Shown: positions 24,217 through 34,209, counted from the first letter of the stretch. The stretch: DNA of 64,000 bases from Stenotrophomonas rhizophila (GCF_000661955.1 NZ_CP007597.1:2894984-2958983); one strand, 5' to 3'. The notes: generated by a model not told the origin, from the letters alone. Made by a program: numbers and translations.

Positions 24217-26616
24217 TCAACCCTCCGGCCCATCAGCCGCTTGTTTGACCGCCGATAGGATAGCAGCCGACCGCGCCCGCTCCGCGGCATCCCACCAACG
24301 CGGCTGAAAAACCCGCTGTTCACGCACGTGCAGGCCTTCACGCCCGAGCCAGGCGCGCAGCGCGCCACTGTCGGCGGTGTTCAGCACTTCGGCTCCGGCA
24401 CCTTGCCAGCGCGCGACCACCGCCGGCCGCGGGTGCCGGAAGCGGTTGCCGTGCCCGGCCGAGACGATCGCCAGCCGGGGCGCCACCGCGGCTACCCAGG
24501 GAGCACTGGAGGAGCCGTCACTGCCATGATGCGGCACCACCACCAGCTCGGCCCGCAGCGTGGACGCGGCCTGCAGCAGCTCCGTCTCGCTGCGCGCACC
24601 GATATCGCCGGCCAGCAGGATCGCGCCCTGCGCGGTCACGATACGCAGCACGCAGCTGCTTTCGTTGCCCTGGTACGGGGTGCCCGGGCGGGGGTGCAGG
24701 AACTGGAAGTTCACCCCGTCCCAGCGCCAGGACTGCCCTGCATGGCAGGGCGCATCGATGCCTGGCAACGCACCCTGCGGCGCCAGCAACGGTGCGCGCG
24801 GGAAGCCACGCTTGACCGCCGCAACGCCGCCGGCGTGGTCGCGGTCGCCGTGGCTGAGCACGAGCCGATCCAGCCGACCCTCGCCCAACGCGCGCAGAGT
24901 GGGCACGACGATCCGCTCGCCAGCGTCGAACCCGCCCGTCGCAGCGGGGCCGGTGTCGTACAACAACCGGTGGGTGCGGGTCCGCACCCATATGGACATG
25001 CCCTGCCCCACATCCATCACCAGCAGCTCCACCTCACCGTCGCCTGGCCGCGATTGGGCCGGCCACAGCAGCGGCAGGCACAGCAGGGCCGCCGGCAGCC
25101 GCCCACCGCTGCCGCGCGGCAGCAGCAGCCACGCAACCCCGAGCACCGCCGCCAGCAACGCCGCGTCGCGGGCCTGTGGCAGCCACCACAGCGCCAGCGG
25201 GCTGCGGGCCGCATAGCCGAGCAACCACCAGCTGCCTTCGAAACACCACGCGGCCAGCTGCCACGGCCAGCGCCCTGCCCCCTCCACCAACGCTTCCAGT
25301 GCGGTGCCCAGCAGCGCCAGTGGCACCACCACTAGGCTCCACCAGGGAATCGCCAGCAGGTTGACCAGCGGCCCGGCACGCGAGGCCTGGCCGAACAGCG
25401 CCACGGTGAGCGGCAGCAGCGCCAGCGTGGCCACGCCCTGCGCCGCCAGGAAGGTGCGCAGCCAACGCGGATCGCGCCCCGGCAGGCACCACACCAGCCA
25501 CAGCACCCCGGCGAAGCTGAGCCAGAAGCCGGGCGCCAGCACGGCCAGCGGATCCACCAGCAACACCGCCAGGGCGGCCAGCGCCAGGGCCTGGCCGACC
25601 GTCACCCGGCGCCGGCTGCAGCGGGCGGCGGCCAGCACGGCAATCATCAGCACGGTGCGCACGGTCGGCAGCGCAAAGCCCGCCACCGCGGCGTACAGCG
25701 CCGCCCCGGAGACGGCGGCAACGGCCATCCCCAACGGGCGAGGCCAATACCGCCCCAGCGGCGGCCACACGCGCCAGGCGCAGCCGGCCAGCCACGCCGC
25801 GAACCCGGCGACAAGCCCGACGTGGAAGCCGGAGATCGCGATGAGGTGGGTCAGCCCCAGTGCGCGCAGGTCGTCCCAGTCGGCCTGGGTGAGCGCCCGG
25901 GTATCGCCCAGCGCCAGGGCCTGCATGAAACGCGCGCCGCCCCCGGTTACCTGGGCGGCGATGGCCGCCGCCATGCGTTCACGCCAGGCGGGCACCCCGC
26001 TGCCGGGCGTCAGTAAACGGGCGCTGTCCGGTTCACGGACCTGTCCGGACCCTGCCACCCCCTGCAACAGGGCGTGGCGTTCTGCATCGAAGCCACCGGG
26101 ATTGCGCAGCCCCCGTGGCGGGCGCAGCCGTGCATGCAGCCTCCAGCGCGCCCCCGCCTGCACGCGCCGACGCGGATCCTCGCTGCTGTCAGACCGGGCA
26201 TGCCACCCCATCGCGAACACGCGGTCGCGCACCTCAACCGGTAGCGCCGGATCGTCGTCGACGCGAAACAGGAACCGGCTGCTGCGCCCACCGTGCTCGG
26301 GCAGGCTGATCACCCGGCCCTGCAACACGTGATCGCCCCCCGCCGCGGCAGGCAGCTGCCGCGCAAGCGCCGTGTGCCCGTGCAGGCAGGCGCAGCCCAC
26401 CCCAAGCAGCGCCGCGCCCAGCCAACGCCATCGCGAGGGCCAGCACCACACCAGCAGACCGACACCGACGGCCACCATCCCCAGCCCACGCGGCAGCAGC
26501 TGCGGCGCAAGGACAATGACGCACACGCCCACCAGCAGCGCCGCAGCGCACGCCTTGCCGAACAGGGGAAGTGGAACCGCCGCTGGCACACCGTCACGGC
26601 CTGCCGCGATGACCAT
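24217..26616 (-). CDS. comEC: ComEC/Rec2-type DNA uptake channel
   Basis: A 799-residue membrane protein that carries single-stranded DNA across the inner membrane in natural transformation. ATG 26616 (MVIAAGRDGVPAAVPLPLFG) is the most likely start; upstream codons look non-coding. An N-terminal helix group and an OB-like DUF4131 region (about 75-185) come first. The Competence domain follows, with LGLTHLIAISGFHVGL and later helices. The C-terminal metallo-beta-lactamase-like domain has LVMDVGQGMSIWV, LSHGDRDHAGG and VVPHHGSDGSSS, which keep the expected metal-ligand pattern. Together with the FimT-like protein and the minor pilins in this window it suggests that the organism can take up DNA. 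Confidence 0.93.
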   Translation of the reverse strand: MVIAAGRDGVPAAVPLPLFGKACAAALLVGVCVIVLAPQLLPRGLGMVAVGVGLLVWCWPSRWRWLGAALLGVGCACLHGHTALARQLPAAAGGDHVLQGRVISLPEHGGRSSRFLFRVDDDPALPVEVRDRVFAMGWHARSDSSEDPRRRVQAGARWRLHARLRPPRGLRNPGGFDAERHALLQGVAGSGQVREPDSARLLTPGSGVPAWRERMAAAIAAQVTGGGARFMQALALGDTRALTQADWDDLRALGLTHLIAISGFHVGLVAGFAAWLAGCAWRVWPPLGRYWPRPLGMAVAAVSGAALYAAVAGFALPTVRTVLMIAVLAAARCSRRRVTVGQALALAALAVLLVDPLAVLAPGFWLSFAGVLWLVWCLPGRDPRWLRTFLAAQGVATLALLPLTVALFGQASRAGPLVNLLAIPWWSLVVVPLALLGTALEALVEGAGRWPWQLAAWCFEGSWWLLGYAARSPLALWWLPQARDAALLAAVLGVAWLLLPRGSGGRLPAALLCLPLLWPAQSRPGDGEVELLVMDVGQGMSIWVRTRTHRLLYDTGPAATGGFDAGERIVVPTLRALGEGRLDRLVLSHGDRDHAGGVAAVKRGFPRAPLLAPQGALPGIDAPCHAGQSWRWDGVNFQFLHPRPGTPYQGNESSCVLRIVTAQGAILLAGDIGARSETELLQAASTLRAELVVVPHHGSDGSSSAPWVAAVAPRLAIVSAGHGNRFRHPRPAVVARWQGAGAEVLNTADSGALRAWLGREGLHVREQRVFQPRWWDAAERARSAAILSAVKQAADGPEG

Positions 26617-26747
26617 GCAACGCTCCGGGCACAAAACCCGATGCTGGGCCGGGCCGGATACCTGCGCTATCGGGCAGGCCGTCGTCTGGATGTCGGTGAA
26701 TGTCGCGGGTGCCGCCATGGCGACCCGACCAACGCCGACCCAAACGA

Positions 26748-26773
26748 AAAAGCCGACCTGATGGCCGGCTTTT
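26748..26773 (-). terminator. Terminator after tRNA-Val
   Basis: The minus strand has an 11-bp stem with one mismatch (AAAAGCCGGCC/GGTCGGCTTTT), a 4-base loop and a following T run. It lies about 34 bases beyond the tRNA 3' end. The symmetric A/T ends may also let it act on the plus strand. Confidence 0.8.
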
Positions 26774-26806
26774 CTGTGGGTCCCACTGCAGTCTCTGCGA
26801 CTGGAG

Positions 26807-26881
26807 TGGTGGGCGGTACAGGGTTCGAACCTGTGACCCCTACCATGTCAAGGTAGTGCTCTACCGCTGAGCTAACCGCCC
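26807..26881 (-). tRNA. tRNA-Val (GAC anticodon)
   Basis: A 75-base tRNA on the minus strand: acceptor stem GGGCGGT/ACCGCCC, discriminator A, encoded CCA, anticodon loop TTGACAT with anticodon GAC, T-arm GGTTCGAACCC. Confidence 0.95.
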
Positions 26882-26927
26882 GTTTGCTGCTTCTGCGCCG
26901 CTGCGAATGCGTCGGTGCAGGCCGCGT

Positions 26928-26956
26928 ATATTACGGACGTCCCCCGACAAGCGCAA
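26928..26956 (-). promoter_or_regulatory. Sigma-70-type promoter for tRNA-Val
   Basis: On the minus strand TTGCGC is followed by 17 bases and TAATAT. The -10 box ends 46 bases before the mature tRNA, leaving a leader of about 40 bases. Confidence 0.6.
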
Positions 26957-26988
26957 CACTTTTGTGAAGGTATTTCACAACGCGTTGT

Positions 26989-29013
26989 TCAGCCCAGACT
27001 GGCCTCCTTCAGCTGCCGGATCTGGTCGCGTACGTGCGCGGCATCTTCGAACTCCAGGTCGCGGGCATGCTGGTACATCTTCTGCTCCAGCGCCTGCAGC
27101 CGCTTGGCGATCTGCGCTGGCCCCAGCGTGCGGTAATCCACCGCCTCTTCGGCCACCTTGCCACCGCGGCCCTTGCCCTTGCCGCGCGACTCTTTCTCGG
27201 CCGCATCCGACCGTGCGCCTTCAAGCACATCGGTGATCGGCCGCAGCACCGACTTCGGCGTGATGCCATGCAATTCGTTGTACTCGACCTGCTTGGCGCG
27301 ACGACGGTCGGTCTCGTCGATCGCCGCCTGCATCGAGCGCGTGATCTTGTCGGCGTACAGGATCGCCTTGCCGCGCAGGTTGCGCGCTGCGCGGCCAATG
27401 GTCTGGATCAGCGAACCGGTGGAACGCAGGAACCCTTCCTTGTCCGCATCCAGAATCGCCACCAGCGACACTTCGGGCATGTCCAGGCCTTCGCGCAGCA
27501 GGTTGATGCCCACCAGCACGTCGAACTTGCCCAGGCGCAGGTCGCGGATGATCTCCACCCGCTCCACCGTGTCGATGTCCGAATGCAGGTAGCGCACGCG
27601 GATGCCGTGCTCGGTGAGGTAGTCGGTGAGGTTCTCGGCCATGCGCTTGGTCAGCGTGGTGACCAGCACGCGGTCGCCGAGCTTGATCCGCTCGTTGACT
27701 TCGCTCATCAGGTCGTCGACCTGGGTCCCCACGGGGCGGATCTCCACCACCGGATCAATCAGGCCGGTCGGGCGCACCACCAGTTCGGTGATCTCATCGC
27801 CGGCTTCGCGCAGTTCGTACGGACCGGGCGTGGCCGACACGTAGATGCTGCGCGGGCACCGTGCCTCCCACTCCTCGAAGCGCAGCGGGCGGTTGTCCAA
27901 CGCCGACGGCAGGCGGAAACCGAACTCCACCAGGGTTTCCTTGCGCGACCGGTCGCCCTTGAACATCGCGCCGATCTGCGGAATGGTCACGTGCGACTCG
28001 TCGATCACCAGCAGCGCGTCGGCCGGCAGGTAGTCGAACAAGGTCGGCGGCGGCTCGCCCGGGGCCTTGCCGGTGAGATGGCGTGAATAGTTTTCGATGC
28101 CGTTGCAGAAGCCGACCTCGGCCATCATCTCCAGGTCGAACTGGGTGCGCTGCGCCAGGCGCTGCGCTTCCACCAGCTTGTTCTGCTCGTACAACTGCTC
28201 CAGGCGCGGCTTGAGCTCGGCCTTGATGGTTTCCACCGCCGCCAGCACGCGCTCGCGGGTGGTCGCATAGTGGGTCTTGGGGTACAGCGTGTAACGCATC
28301 AGCTTGCGCAGGCTTTCACCGGTGAGCGGGTCGAACATGCTGATCTGCTCGACCACCCCGTCGAACAGCTCGATGCGTACCGCTTCGCTGTCCGACTCGG
28401 CCGGGAACACGTCGATGACCTCACCCCGCACGCGGAACGTACCGCGCTGCAGCTCGTACTCGTTGCGGGTGAACTGCAGCGAGGTCAGGTGGTTGATCAG
28501 GTCGCGCTGCTCGATGCGCTCGCCGGTGGACAGGATCAGGCGCAGCGACAGGTAGTCTTCCGGCGCGCCCAGGCCGTAGATCGCCGACACCGTGGCCACC
28601 ACGATCGCGTCCGGGCGGGACAGCAGGGTCTTGGTCGCAGCCAGGCGCATCTGCTCGATGTGCTCGTTGATCGAGCTGTCCTTCTCGATGAAGGTATCCG
28701 ACGCGGCCACGTAGGCTTCGGGCTGGTAGTAGTCGTAGTAGCTGACGAAGTACTCGACCGCGTTGTTGGGGAAGAACGACTTGAACTCACCGTACAGCTG
28801 CGCGGCCAGGGTCTTGTTCGGCGCCATGATCAGCGTCGGTTTCTGGACGTTCTGGATGACGTTGGCAATGGTGTAGGTCTTGCCCGAGCCGGTTACGCCG
28901 AGCAGGGTCTGCTTGGCGATGCCCGCCTCGAAGTTGGCCGTCAGCTTCTCGATCGCCGCGGGCTGGTCGCCGGCCGGCGAATACGGGGAGACAAGTTCGA
29001 AGCGATCGCTCAT
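26989..29013 (-). CDS. uvrB: Excinuclease ABC subunit B
   Basis: A 674-residue DNA damage-verifying helicase of nucleotide excision repair. Visible are Walker A GVTGSGKT at residues 39-46, the beta-hairpin region with [21 protein letters not shown], the DEAD-like VIDESHVT, helicase motifs [18 protein letters not shown] and QTIGRAARN, and the C-terminal UVR domain ([29 protein letters not shown] split around its core) that contacts UvrC. The start at 29013 ([17 protein letters not shown]) matches the family. It is monocistronic here and divergent from the FimT-like gene. Confidence 0.97.
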   Translation of the reverse strand: MSDRFELVSPYSPAGDQPAAIEKLTANFEAGIAKQTLLGVTGSGKTYTIANVIQNVQKPTLIMAPNKTLAAQLYGEFKSFFPNNAVEYFVSYYDYYQPEAYVAASDTFIEKDSSINEHIEQMRLAATKTLLSRPDAIVVATVSAIYGLGAPEDYLSLRLILSTGERIEQRDLINHLTSLQFTRNEYELQRGTFRVRGEVIDVFPAESDSEAVRIELFDGVVEQISMFDPLTGESLRKLMRYTLYPKTHYATTRERVLAAVETIKAELKPRLEQLYEQNKLVEAQRLAQRTQFDLEMMAEVGFCNGIENYSRHLTGKAPGEPPPTLFDYLPADALLVIDESHVTIPQIGAMFKGDRSRKETLVEFGFRLPSALDNRPLRFEEWEARCPRSIYVSATPGPYELREAGDEITELVVRPTGLIDPVVEIRPVGTQVDDLMSEVNERIKLGDRVLVTTLTKRMAENLTDYLTEHGIRVRYLHSDIDTVERVEIIRDLRLGKFDVLVGINLLREGLDMPEVSLVAILDADKEGFLRSTGSLIQTIGRAARNLRGKAILYADKITRSMQAAIDETDRRRAKQVEYNELHGITPKSVLRPITDVLEGARSDAAEKESRGKGKGRGGKVAEEAVDYRTLGPAQIAKRLQALEQKMYQHARDLEFEDAAHVRDQIRQLKEASLG

Positions 29014-29164
29014 GGTGCCGCCATATCCGGGGCCTACCAGTATACCGGGGGCAATAGTGACGGCCGGCTGAGGGGAAGGCCGAGGGGGAGGCGGGGCGTT
29101 GGCCGGTAGCCCCAATCGCGGCCGGGAGCGCATGTTCAGGCCTTGCCATCAACGGTTCTGAGCC

Positions 29165-29701
29165 ATGCATATCGCATTTCACCCCCGGGCAACGGCCATC
29201 GGGATCGGGCTGGTCCAGGTGCTGGTTGCCTTGGGCATCTCGGCGATCCTCGCGTCGCTTGCCCTGCCAGGCATTCAGGCGCTGCTGGACCGCACCCGTG
29301 CCGACGGCGTGCGCCTGCAGCTGATGTCCGCCTTTGCCTCTGCGCGCAGTACCGCGCTCAGCCGCCGGCATGCGGTAACGGTATGCGCCAGCCAGGATGG
29401 GCAGCAGTGCGGCGATGACTGGAGCGCAGGGTGGTTGATTTACCGGGACCACGACGACCTGGCACAACCGGCAGGCCCTGCCGAGGTGCTGCATTACCAT
29501 GCCGGCACCCGCGCTGGCGCGGTGCGGGCAAGCGCAACTTCGGGGCGGCCGCGCCTGCGTTACGGCCCCAACGGGCGCAGCTTTGGCCGAAACCTGACCA
29601 TTACCCTGTGCGTCCGCGGGGAACGCCATGGCGAGGTAGTCGTCAACAACAGCGGCCGCGCGCGGTCACGCACCTACCGCGATCACCAGCCTTGCCCGTG
29701 A
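29165..29701 (+). CDS. fimT: Solitary GspH/FimT-family pseudopilin with GRxR tail
   Basis: A 178-residue type IV pilin-like protein. The N-terminal signal helix reads GIGLVQVLVALGISAILASLALP. It fits the prepilin pattern GFTLxEV, but the conserved glutamate at position 5 is Gln. The globular part has FimT marks (ARSTALSRRHAVTVCASQDGQQC, GWLIYRDHDD, RYGPNGRSFG, LTITLCV). The C-terminus contains SGRARSRTYRD; a GRxR motif here is the DNA-binding feature reported for FimT of naturally competent bacteria. The operon copy at 36360-36875 lacks it. The gene is alone, ending just before a strong terminator. It may be a DNA receptor on competence pili; the Gln makes assembly uncertain. Confidence 0.8.
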   Translation: MHIAFHPRATAIGIGLVQVLVALGISAILASLALPGIQALLDRTRADGVRLQLMSAFASARSTALSRRHAVTVCASQDGQQCGDDWSAGWLIYRDHDDLAQPAGPAEVLHYHAGTRAGAVRASATSGRPRLRYGPNGRSFGRNLTITLCVRGERHGEVVVNNSGRARSRTYRDHQPCP

Positions 29702-29727
29702 CCGCCGAAGCCGCGGCCCGGAAACGA

Positions 29728-29755
29728 CAAAAGCCGCGATTTCTCGCGGCTTTTG
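29728..29755. terminator. Strong bidirectional terminator between fimT and tRNA-Asn
   Basis: A perfect 12-bp stem (CAAAAGCCGCGA/TCGCGGCTTTTG) with loop TTTC, ending in T runs on either strand. It closes the fimT-like gene on the plus strand and tRNA-Asn on the minus strand. Confidence 0.88.
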
Positions 29756-29762
29756 CAGAATC

Positions 29763-29839
29763 TGGCGCCCGAAGTTGGACTCGAACCAACGACCCCCTGA
29801 TTAACAGTCAAGTGCTCTAACCGGCTGAGCTATTCGGGC
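29763..29839 (-). tRNA. tRNA-Asn (GUU anticodon)
   Basis: A 77-base tRNA on the minus strand: acceptor GCCCGAA/TTCGGGC, discriminator G, encoded CCA, anticodon loop CTGTTAA with anticodon GTT. Confidence 0.95.
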
Positions 29840-29849
29840 GGGGAGCCGA

Positions 29850-29878
29850 ATTCTAGAGGTTGCCGCGAAACGATGCAA
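29850..29878 (-). promoter_or_regulatory. Sigma-70-type promoter for tRNA-Asn
   Basis: On the minus strand TTGCAT is followed by 17 bases and TAGAAT, with the -10 box 10 bases before the mature 5' end. Confidence 0.65.
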
Positions 29879-29897
29879 CACCCTGCCCCGCACGGCG

Positions 29898-30326
29898 CTA
29901 CCAGCAGCCGGAAACCGTCGTCTCGGCGGGCGTCTTTACACTCGCCTGGTTGATGGACATCGTGCCGCACTTGTCCTTGGTCTGCGCGCCCTGCGGCGTG
30001 GCCGTGATGGTGAAGGTACCGGCGGCCTGCTGGATGCCCAGGGTGTACCAGGCCGTCGCCCCTTCGCGGGGCGACCGCGTCGAGGGCAGTGCAAAGCCCT
30101 GGTAGGTGTTCTGCACGGTATGGAAGCGCTCGGCCATCTGGCTGTACTCCACCAGATCGGCCTTGGCCTGCGCACGCCGCGATTTACGCACCTGGTCCTG
30201 ATAGGTCGGCACCGCGACCGCTGCAAGAATCGCCACCACGGCCACCGTGATCATCAACTCGATCAAGGTGAAACCGAGCGACCGACGACGGTCGCTGCAG
30301 GCCCGGTAGAACTGTGTAGAACGCAT
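29898..30326 (-). CDS. pilE: Type IV minor pilin PilE-like
   Basis: A 142-residue pilin. The prepilin motif SLGFTLIELMITVAVVAILAAVAVPTYQDQVRKSRR is present as short segments: cleavage after Gly18, Phe+1 and Glu+5 intact. Two cysteines near the end (DKCGTM and SGCW) form the D-loop. It is the last gene of the fimT/U-pilV-pilW-pilX-pilY1-pilE operon, starting 12 bases after pilY1. In this type of operon PilE is a minor pilin that helps initiate type IV pilus assembly; it is not the major pilin PilA. Confidence 0.88.
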   Translation of the reverse strand: MRSTQFYRACSDRRRSLGFTLIELMITVAVVAILAAVAVPTYQDQVRKSRRAQAKADLVEYSQMAERFHTVQNTYQGFALPSTRSPREGATAWYTLGIQQAAGTFTITATPQGAQTKDKCGTMSINQASVKTPAETTVSGCW

Positions 30327-30338
30327 GCGCGTGCTCCG

Positions 30339-33300
30339 TTACTGAATCTGGCGCCAGGATTGGCGACCACAGGGGTAAGGCAGGTACATCGGCTGGGCGC
30401 CGGCCACGTTGACCACCATCCAGCACCCGCTGCCCGGCACCGCCGGCGGTGCGGCCCCGCCGCCCGGGTTGGCAGGCGCCTGCAGACGCGGCACCACCGA
30501 CACGGCCACGTCCTTGACCGGTGCGGTTCCGCCAGTATCCAGGGCGATCGCCGCGGTACCCGCCGCGTACGACTTGCCCGTCGGAGACCCACTGCGCACG
30601 GCCGACAACGCGGCAGTCCCGGACCGGGCGTCCAGTCCGAACAACCAGTTATTGCCGATCGTGCTGCACCCCGTCGAGTTCACCGACGCGGCATACGTCG
30701 GCATGAATACCACGCCGGATACGATGTCCGGATAGCCCACCGCGCGCTCACCCTTGGGCAGGTCGATATACCAGCCAAGCACGGTTGCAGGCGTGGTCCC
30801 GACCGTCATCGACCGGGAGGTGCCATCGGTGCCTGCCGCCACCACGTAAGGCTGCAGCGAAGCACGGGTGACCGTGGTGATGGTGGCACCGGAGGTATCA
30901 GTGAAGCCGTACAACGACTGGGTCGATTCATCGGCCACGTCATTGGCGAACGAGAAGCTGCCGGTTCCGAACATCAGGAGCACGCCGCCGCCCTCACCTG
31001 CCGCGGCCGTCAGGCCACCGGTAATGGGCTGGCGGTACACCATCTTGGATTCAGTACGCGCGAGCGTAGTGAACACCGGCGTGGAGATGCTGTCGGCCTT
31101 GTCCAGCAGGTCAAAACGCCACACCGCACCGTTGGCATCAGCACCGTAGACGGTATCTGCGTAACCATCACGCACCGCATTGGCAGGCGTGGCGTTGTCC
31201 TTGCGATCCAGCACCACGATGTTGCCCAGGCCATTGACGCCGTTCGGCGTACCCGCGCCGGATTCCGCCGCCTCGATCATGCGCACCTTCGGATCGCCGG
31301 TGCCAATGTCCACGACGAACAGCACCGCCTTGCCGTTCTTGCTGTTGTAGCCGTTGCCGAAGATTGCCTTCCAGGTCACGGTGTTGCCCGACTTGACTGG
31401 CACGATGACCGGCTTGCCCAACACGTGGCCGATATTGTTTCGAATCTCGGGCGTTGCACCGGTGATGTCATTGATTTCCCACAGACGGCTACCGGTACCG
31501 AAACTGCCAGGGCTGGTGACATCCAACGCGAACACGCCGCGTCCGCCCGCCCCCGTGGTGCCCACCAGCGTGGTGTGCCACGACGTGCCATAGAAGGTGT
31601 CGCCGACCGTCAGGGGGCCATCGACGAAATAGCGGTGGGGCACCTGGTCCTTGGCATTGAGACGGTTGTAGGGCTTGAGCAGGTTGCCCATGTGCCCGAC
31701 CGAGGTAGCCGGGATATAGGCGAATGACTCGCGCCCGCCGCTGCCGGCAGTGGCGCCCGCCGCGTTCAGGCCGCCTTCGAAGGCGTGAAGCATGCCGTCA
31801 TTGGCCCCAACGTAGACCATGTAGTTCCTGGTCAACTTGGCCTTCATGTAGGCGTCGTAGCTGGTTCCCAGATCACCCGTCAGCGCACGGTACCCGTAAT
31901 CGTCGATCGGGGAGCTGATCTGCGGCGAAGAGTTGATGATGTCGCCCAGGATCGCCGATCGGTCGCGCAGCTTTCCGCCATTGCGGACTTCACCGGAGGT
32001 ATCGCCACGCAGGTAAGCCACAGCGGTGGCATCGGTCGCGCCAAGCCCCGCCAGACCAGTCGAATCGCAGCGACTCATCCCCGGATAAAGATCGGTGGGC
32101 GTGGCACACAGCGTATCCAGGGTAACCGTGGACGACGTGAACTCGCTGACAGTCTTGCCGTTGGCGTAGTAAATCTTGCGTGCAGCTGCCGCCGGGAACC
32201 GGGTGCTCGCCTCCCAGATCGGCGTGTACTTGGCCGCCTGCGTCGCCGGATCCACCGTGACCTGGCTGGCGGAAAGACGGCTGAACCAGTCGGTGCCTTC
32301 GTTGGCCACCTCGTATGCGGGGCTGACGGTCAGCGAGCCCGCACCGATGCGCGCACCGGTCAACGCGATGGTACCGGACGGTGACGAACCCGCTGCCACG
32401 GCCGACAGCACGCGCCGCATGGCGGCGGTCACTTCCGCAGGCGTCTTTGCGTTGATGAACTCGCCACGCGAATTGATCGCGGCATGCCACAGTTCGTCGA
32501 TGACACGACCATCGTCGGAATCCATCGGGCTACCGTTGGCATTCCAGTTCGGCGTGGTGGTGTAGGGGTCCTTCGTGGCCGCCTGGTTCACCTCGTAGAT
32601 CTTGCCCTGCGCACCCAGCGTCACCCCGTAGAAATTCATGTGGAGATTCGGCTGGCAATCCAGTCGCTTCCAATCCGCCGAGGCTTTGGACAGGGTGTCG
32701 CACTGCTTGCTGACAGGCACCTGCCCCTTCGGGAAGCCGGCATCGTCCCGCAGCGGCACCAGAGGGCCGTCGTAGTAGGCGGCCGCGATGTCGGCGATGG
32801 TATTGGAGTAACTGTCGGCGAACGGCGCACCGGTGAAGTTCGTGGTCCCGGTGGAATCAGCATTGCCGTAGTTGGTGCCCTTCGGCACCGCGCTGTCGGT
32901 ATTGGTATAGCCGTCAGTGAACAGCATGCCGCCATTGCGCTGGCAGGCCAGCGCCACCGGTGCGCCGGGACCGGTACGGGTGAACTGCTTTCCGAGGAAG
33001 TCGACCGCCTGCCGGTTCGGCGTACCGCCATTGGGCTTCAGCGAATAGATCTGCTGATACAGCGAGGCGCGTTCCTTGACGACGTCATACATCGTCACGT
33101 CCACGCGGTTGTTGATGGTGAAGTAGCCCACACGCATGTTCTCGATCTCGCCCATTGCATGCGAGGACGAGCCGACCATCGACAGAATGCGGTTACGGTG
33201 ATACTGGAACCAGTTGGCGAAATTCTGGATCGCAGCGTCATAGCCGCTTGAATAGTTGTCGGAAATGATCGTGTAGCGGCGCATGCTGCACCCCGGGCCA

Positions 33301-34199
33301 CACGCATTGCTGATCACCGGTCGATTGGCATCGTCGGTCTTGTAACCTGCCGGCGCGGGATCGGCCGCCGGCAGGTAGAACGTGGCCGGGAAATACTGCA
33401 CCGTCACGACGCAGTTCATCGGCGCTACCCAATCCTTCTCCAGCTTGACAAACTTGCCGCCGGTATCGGCCAGACCATCATTGTTCGAATACGTGCCGCG
33501 GTTGGTGGTGTACGTGGTGTTGCAGTACTCACCGTCGCGTTCACTTGCGTAGTACATCGTCCCGGCCGGAATGGTCATGCCGGTAAGGAACTGGAACCCC
33601 TCCGTGGTCACTGCCCGGGCGTTCCGCAGATCGTAGGTGACGTTGTAGGGCGTGCTGAAATCCTTGCCTGAGCGAGGATCGGCCCGGGTGGCACGGATGT
33701 CCGCCGCCGGCTGCAGGAAGTTGCCCGCGCCGTCCTTGACGGCCATCCGCCAGGGATCGTAGGTCACGGCCGGATTGAAGTAACCGGCGTTGTAGGTGGG
33801 CGAACGCGCGAAGCCAAACGCATCCAGCGGCGGGATCGCCCGCCCGCTGCTGTAGGCAGTGTTGAAACCGTTGTGCGGGAACAGGTAGAGATAGCAGTCG
33901 GCCGAGTTGGATGAACAACCGGTGCCCACGTTGTAGAACACGCCCGCCGACTTGAAGAAGCTGCTGCCATTCCACTGCATGCGCCCATCGCCGCCGACGA
34001 AGATGCGCTCGAAGGTCATCGAGTTGGAATCATCCACCGCCATGATGAAGGCCGGCGTCGCCGAGCTCACGGTGTTGAGGGGGGCCTGAGCCAGATCACC
34101 CTGCCCCTGCGCGGCAAACAGGCTATACATGAAGTAGGCACCTGAGCCGACCAGCAGCAACCCTGCCGCTGCCGTGATACCGAATTTGCGCGTAATCAT
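30339..34199 (-). CDS. pilY1: Type IV pilus tip adhesin PilY1-like
   Basis: A 1286-residue secreted or pilus-tip protein. It begins with a hydrophobic signal (KFGITAAAGLLLVGSGAYFMYSLF). A von Willebrand A-like part follows, with a MIDAS-type motif D56-x-S58-x-S60, and a C-terminal PilY1 beta-propeller (YVGANDGMLHAFEGG, LWEINDITG, GNGYNSKNGKAVLFVVDIGTG, YGADANGAVWRFDL). The calcium loop of the family, DxDxDxxxD, is partly changed (N-A-V-R-D-G-Y-A-D). An RGD tripeptide lies at residues 731-733. PilY1 proteins act in pilus assembly, surface contact and adhesion. It lies between pilX (10 bases upstream) and pilE. Confidence 0.92.
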   Translation of the reverse strand: MITRKFGITAAAGLLLVGSGAYFMYSLFAAQGQGDLAQAPLNTVSSATPAFIMAVDDSNSMTFERIFVGGDGRMQWNGSSFFKSAGVFYNVGTGCSSNSADCYLYLFPHNGFNTAYSSGRAIPPLDAFGFARSPTYNAGYFNPAVTYDPWRMAVKDGAGNFLQPAADIRATRADPRSGKDFSTPYNVTYDLRNARAVTTEGFQFLTGMTIPAGTMYYASERDGEYCNTTYTTNRGTYSNNDGLADTGGKFVKLEKDWVAPMNCVVTVQYFPATFYLPAADPAPAGYKTDDANRPVISNACGPGCSMRRYTIISDNYSSGYDAAIQNFANWFQYHRNRILSMVGSSSHAMGEIENMRVGYFTINNRVDVTMYDVVKERASLYQQIYSLKPNGGTPNRQAVDFLGKQFTRTGPGAPVALACQRNGGMLFTDGYTNTDSAVPKGTNYGNADSTGTTNFTGAPFADSYSNTIADIAAAYYDGPLVPLRDDAGFPKGQVPVSKQCDTLSKASADWKRLDCQPNLHMNFYGVTLGAQGKIYEVNQAATKDPYTTTPNWNANGSPMDSDDGRVIDELWHAAINSRGEFINAKTPAEVTAAMRRVLSAVAAGSSPSGTIALTGARIGAGSLTVSPAYEVANEGTDWFSRLSASQVTVDPATQAAKYTPIWEASTRFPAAAARKIYYANGKTVSEFTSSTVTLDTLCATPTDLYPGMSRCDSTGLAGLGATDATAVAYLRGDTSGEVRNGGKLRDRSAILGDIINSSPQISSPIDDYGYRALTGDLGTSYDAYMKAKLTRNYMVYVGANDGMLHAFEGGLNAAGATAGSGGRESFAYIPATSVGHMGNLLKPYNRLNAKDQVPHRYFVDGPLTVGDTFYGTSWHTTLVGTTGAGGRGVFALDVTSPGSFGTGSRLWEINDITGATPEIRNNIGHVLGKPVIVPVKSGNTVTWKAIFGNGYNSKNGKAVLFVVDIGTGDPKVRMIEAAESGAGTPNGVNGLGNIVVLDRKDNATPANAVRDGYADTVYGADANGAVWRFDLLDKADSISTPVFTTLARTESKMVYRQPITGGLTAAAGEGGGVLLMFGTGSFSFANDVADESTQSLYGFTDTSGATITTVTRASLQPYVVAAGTDGTSRSMTVGTTPATVLGWYIDLPKGERAVGYPDIVSGVVFMPTYAASVNSTGCSTIGNNWLFGLDARSGTAALSAVRSGSPTGKSYAAGTAAIALDTGGTAPVKDVAVSVVPRLQAPANPGGGAAPPAVPGSGCWMVVNVAGAQPMYLPYPCGRQSWRQIQ

Positions 34200-34209
34200 G
34201 ACGGCGGCC

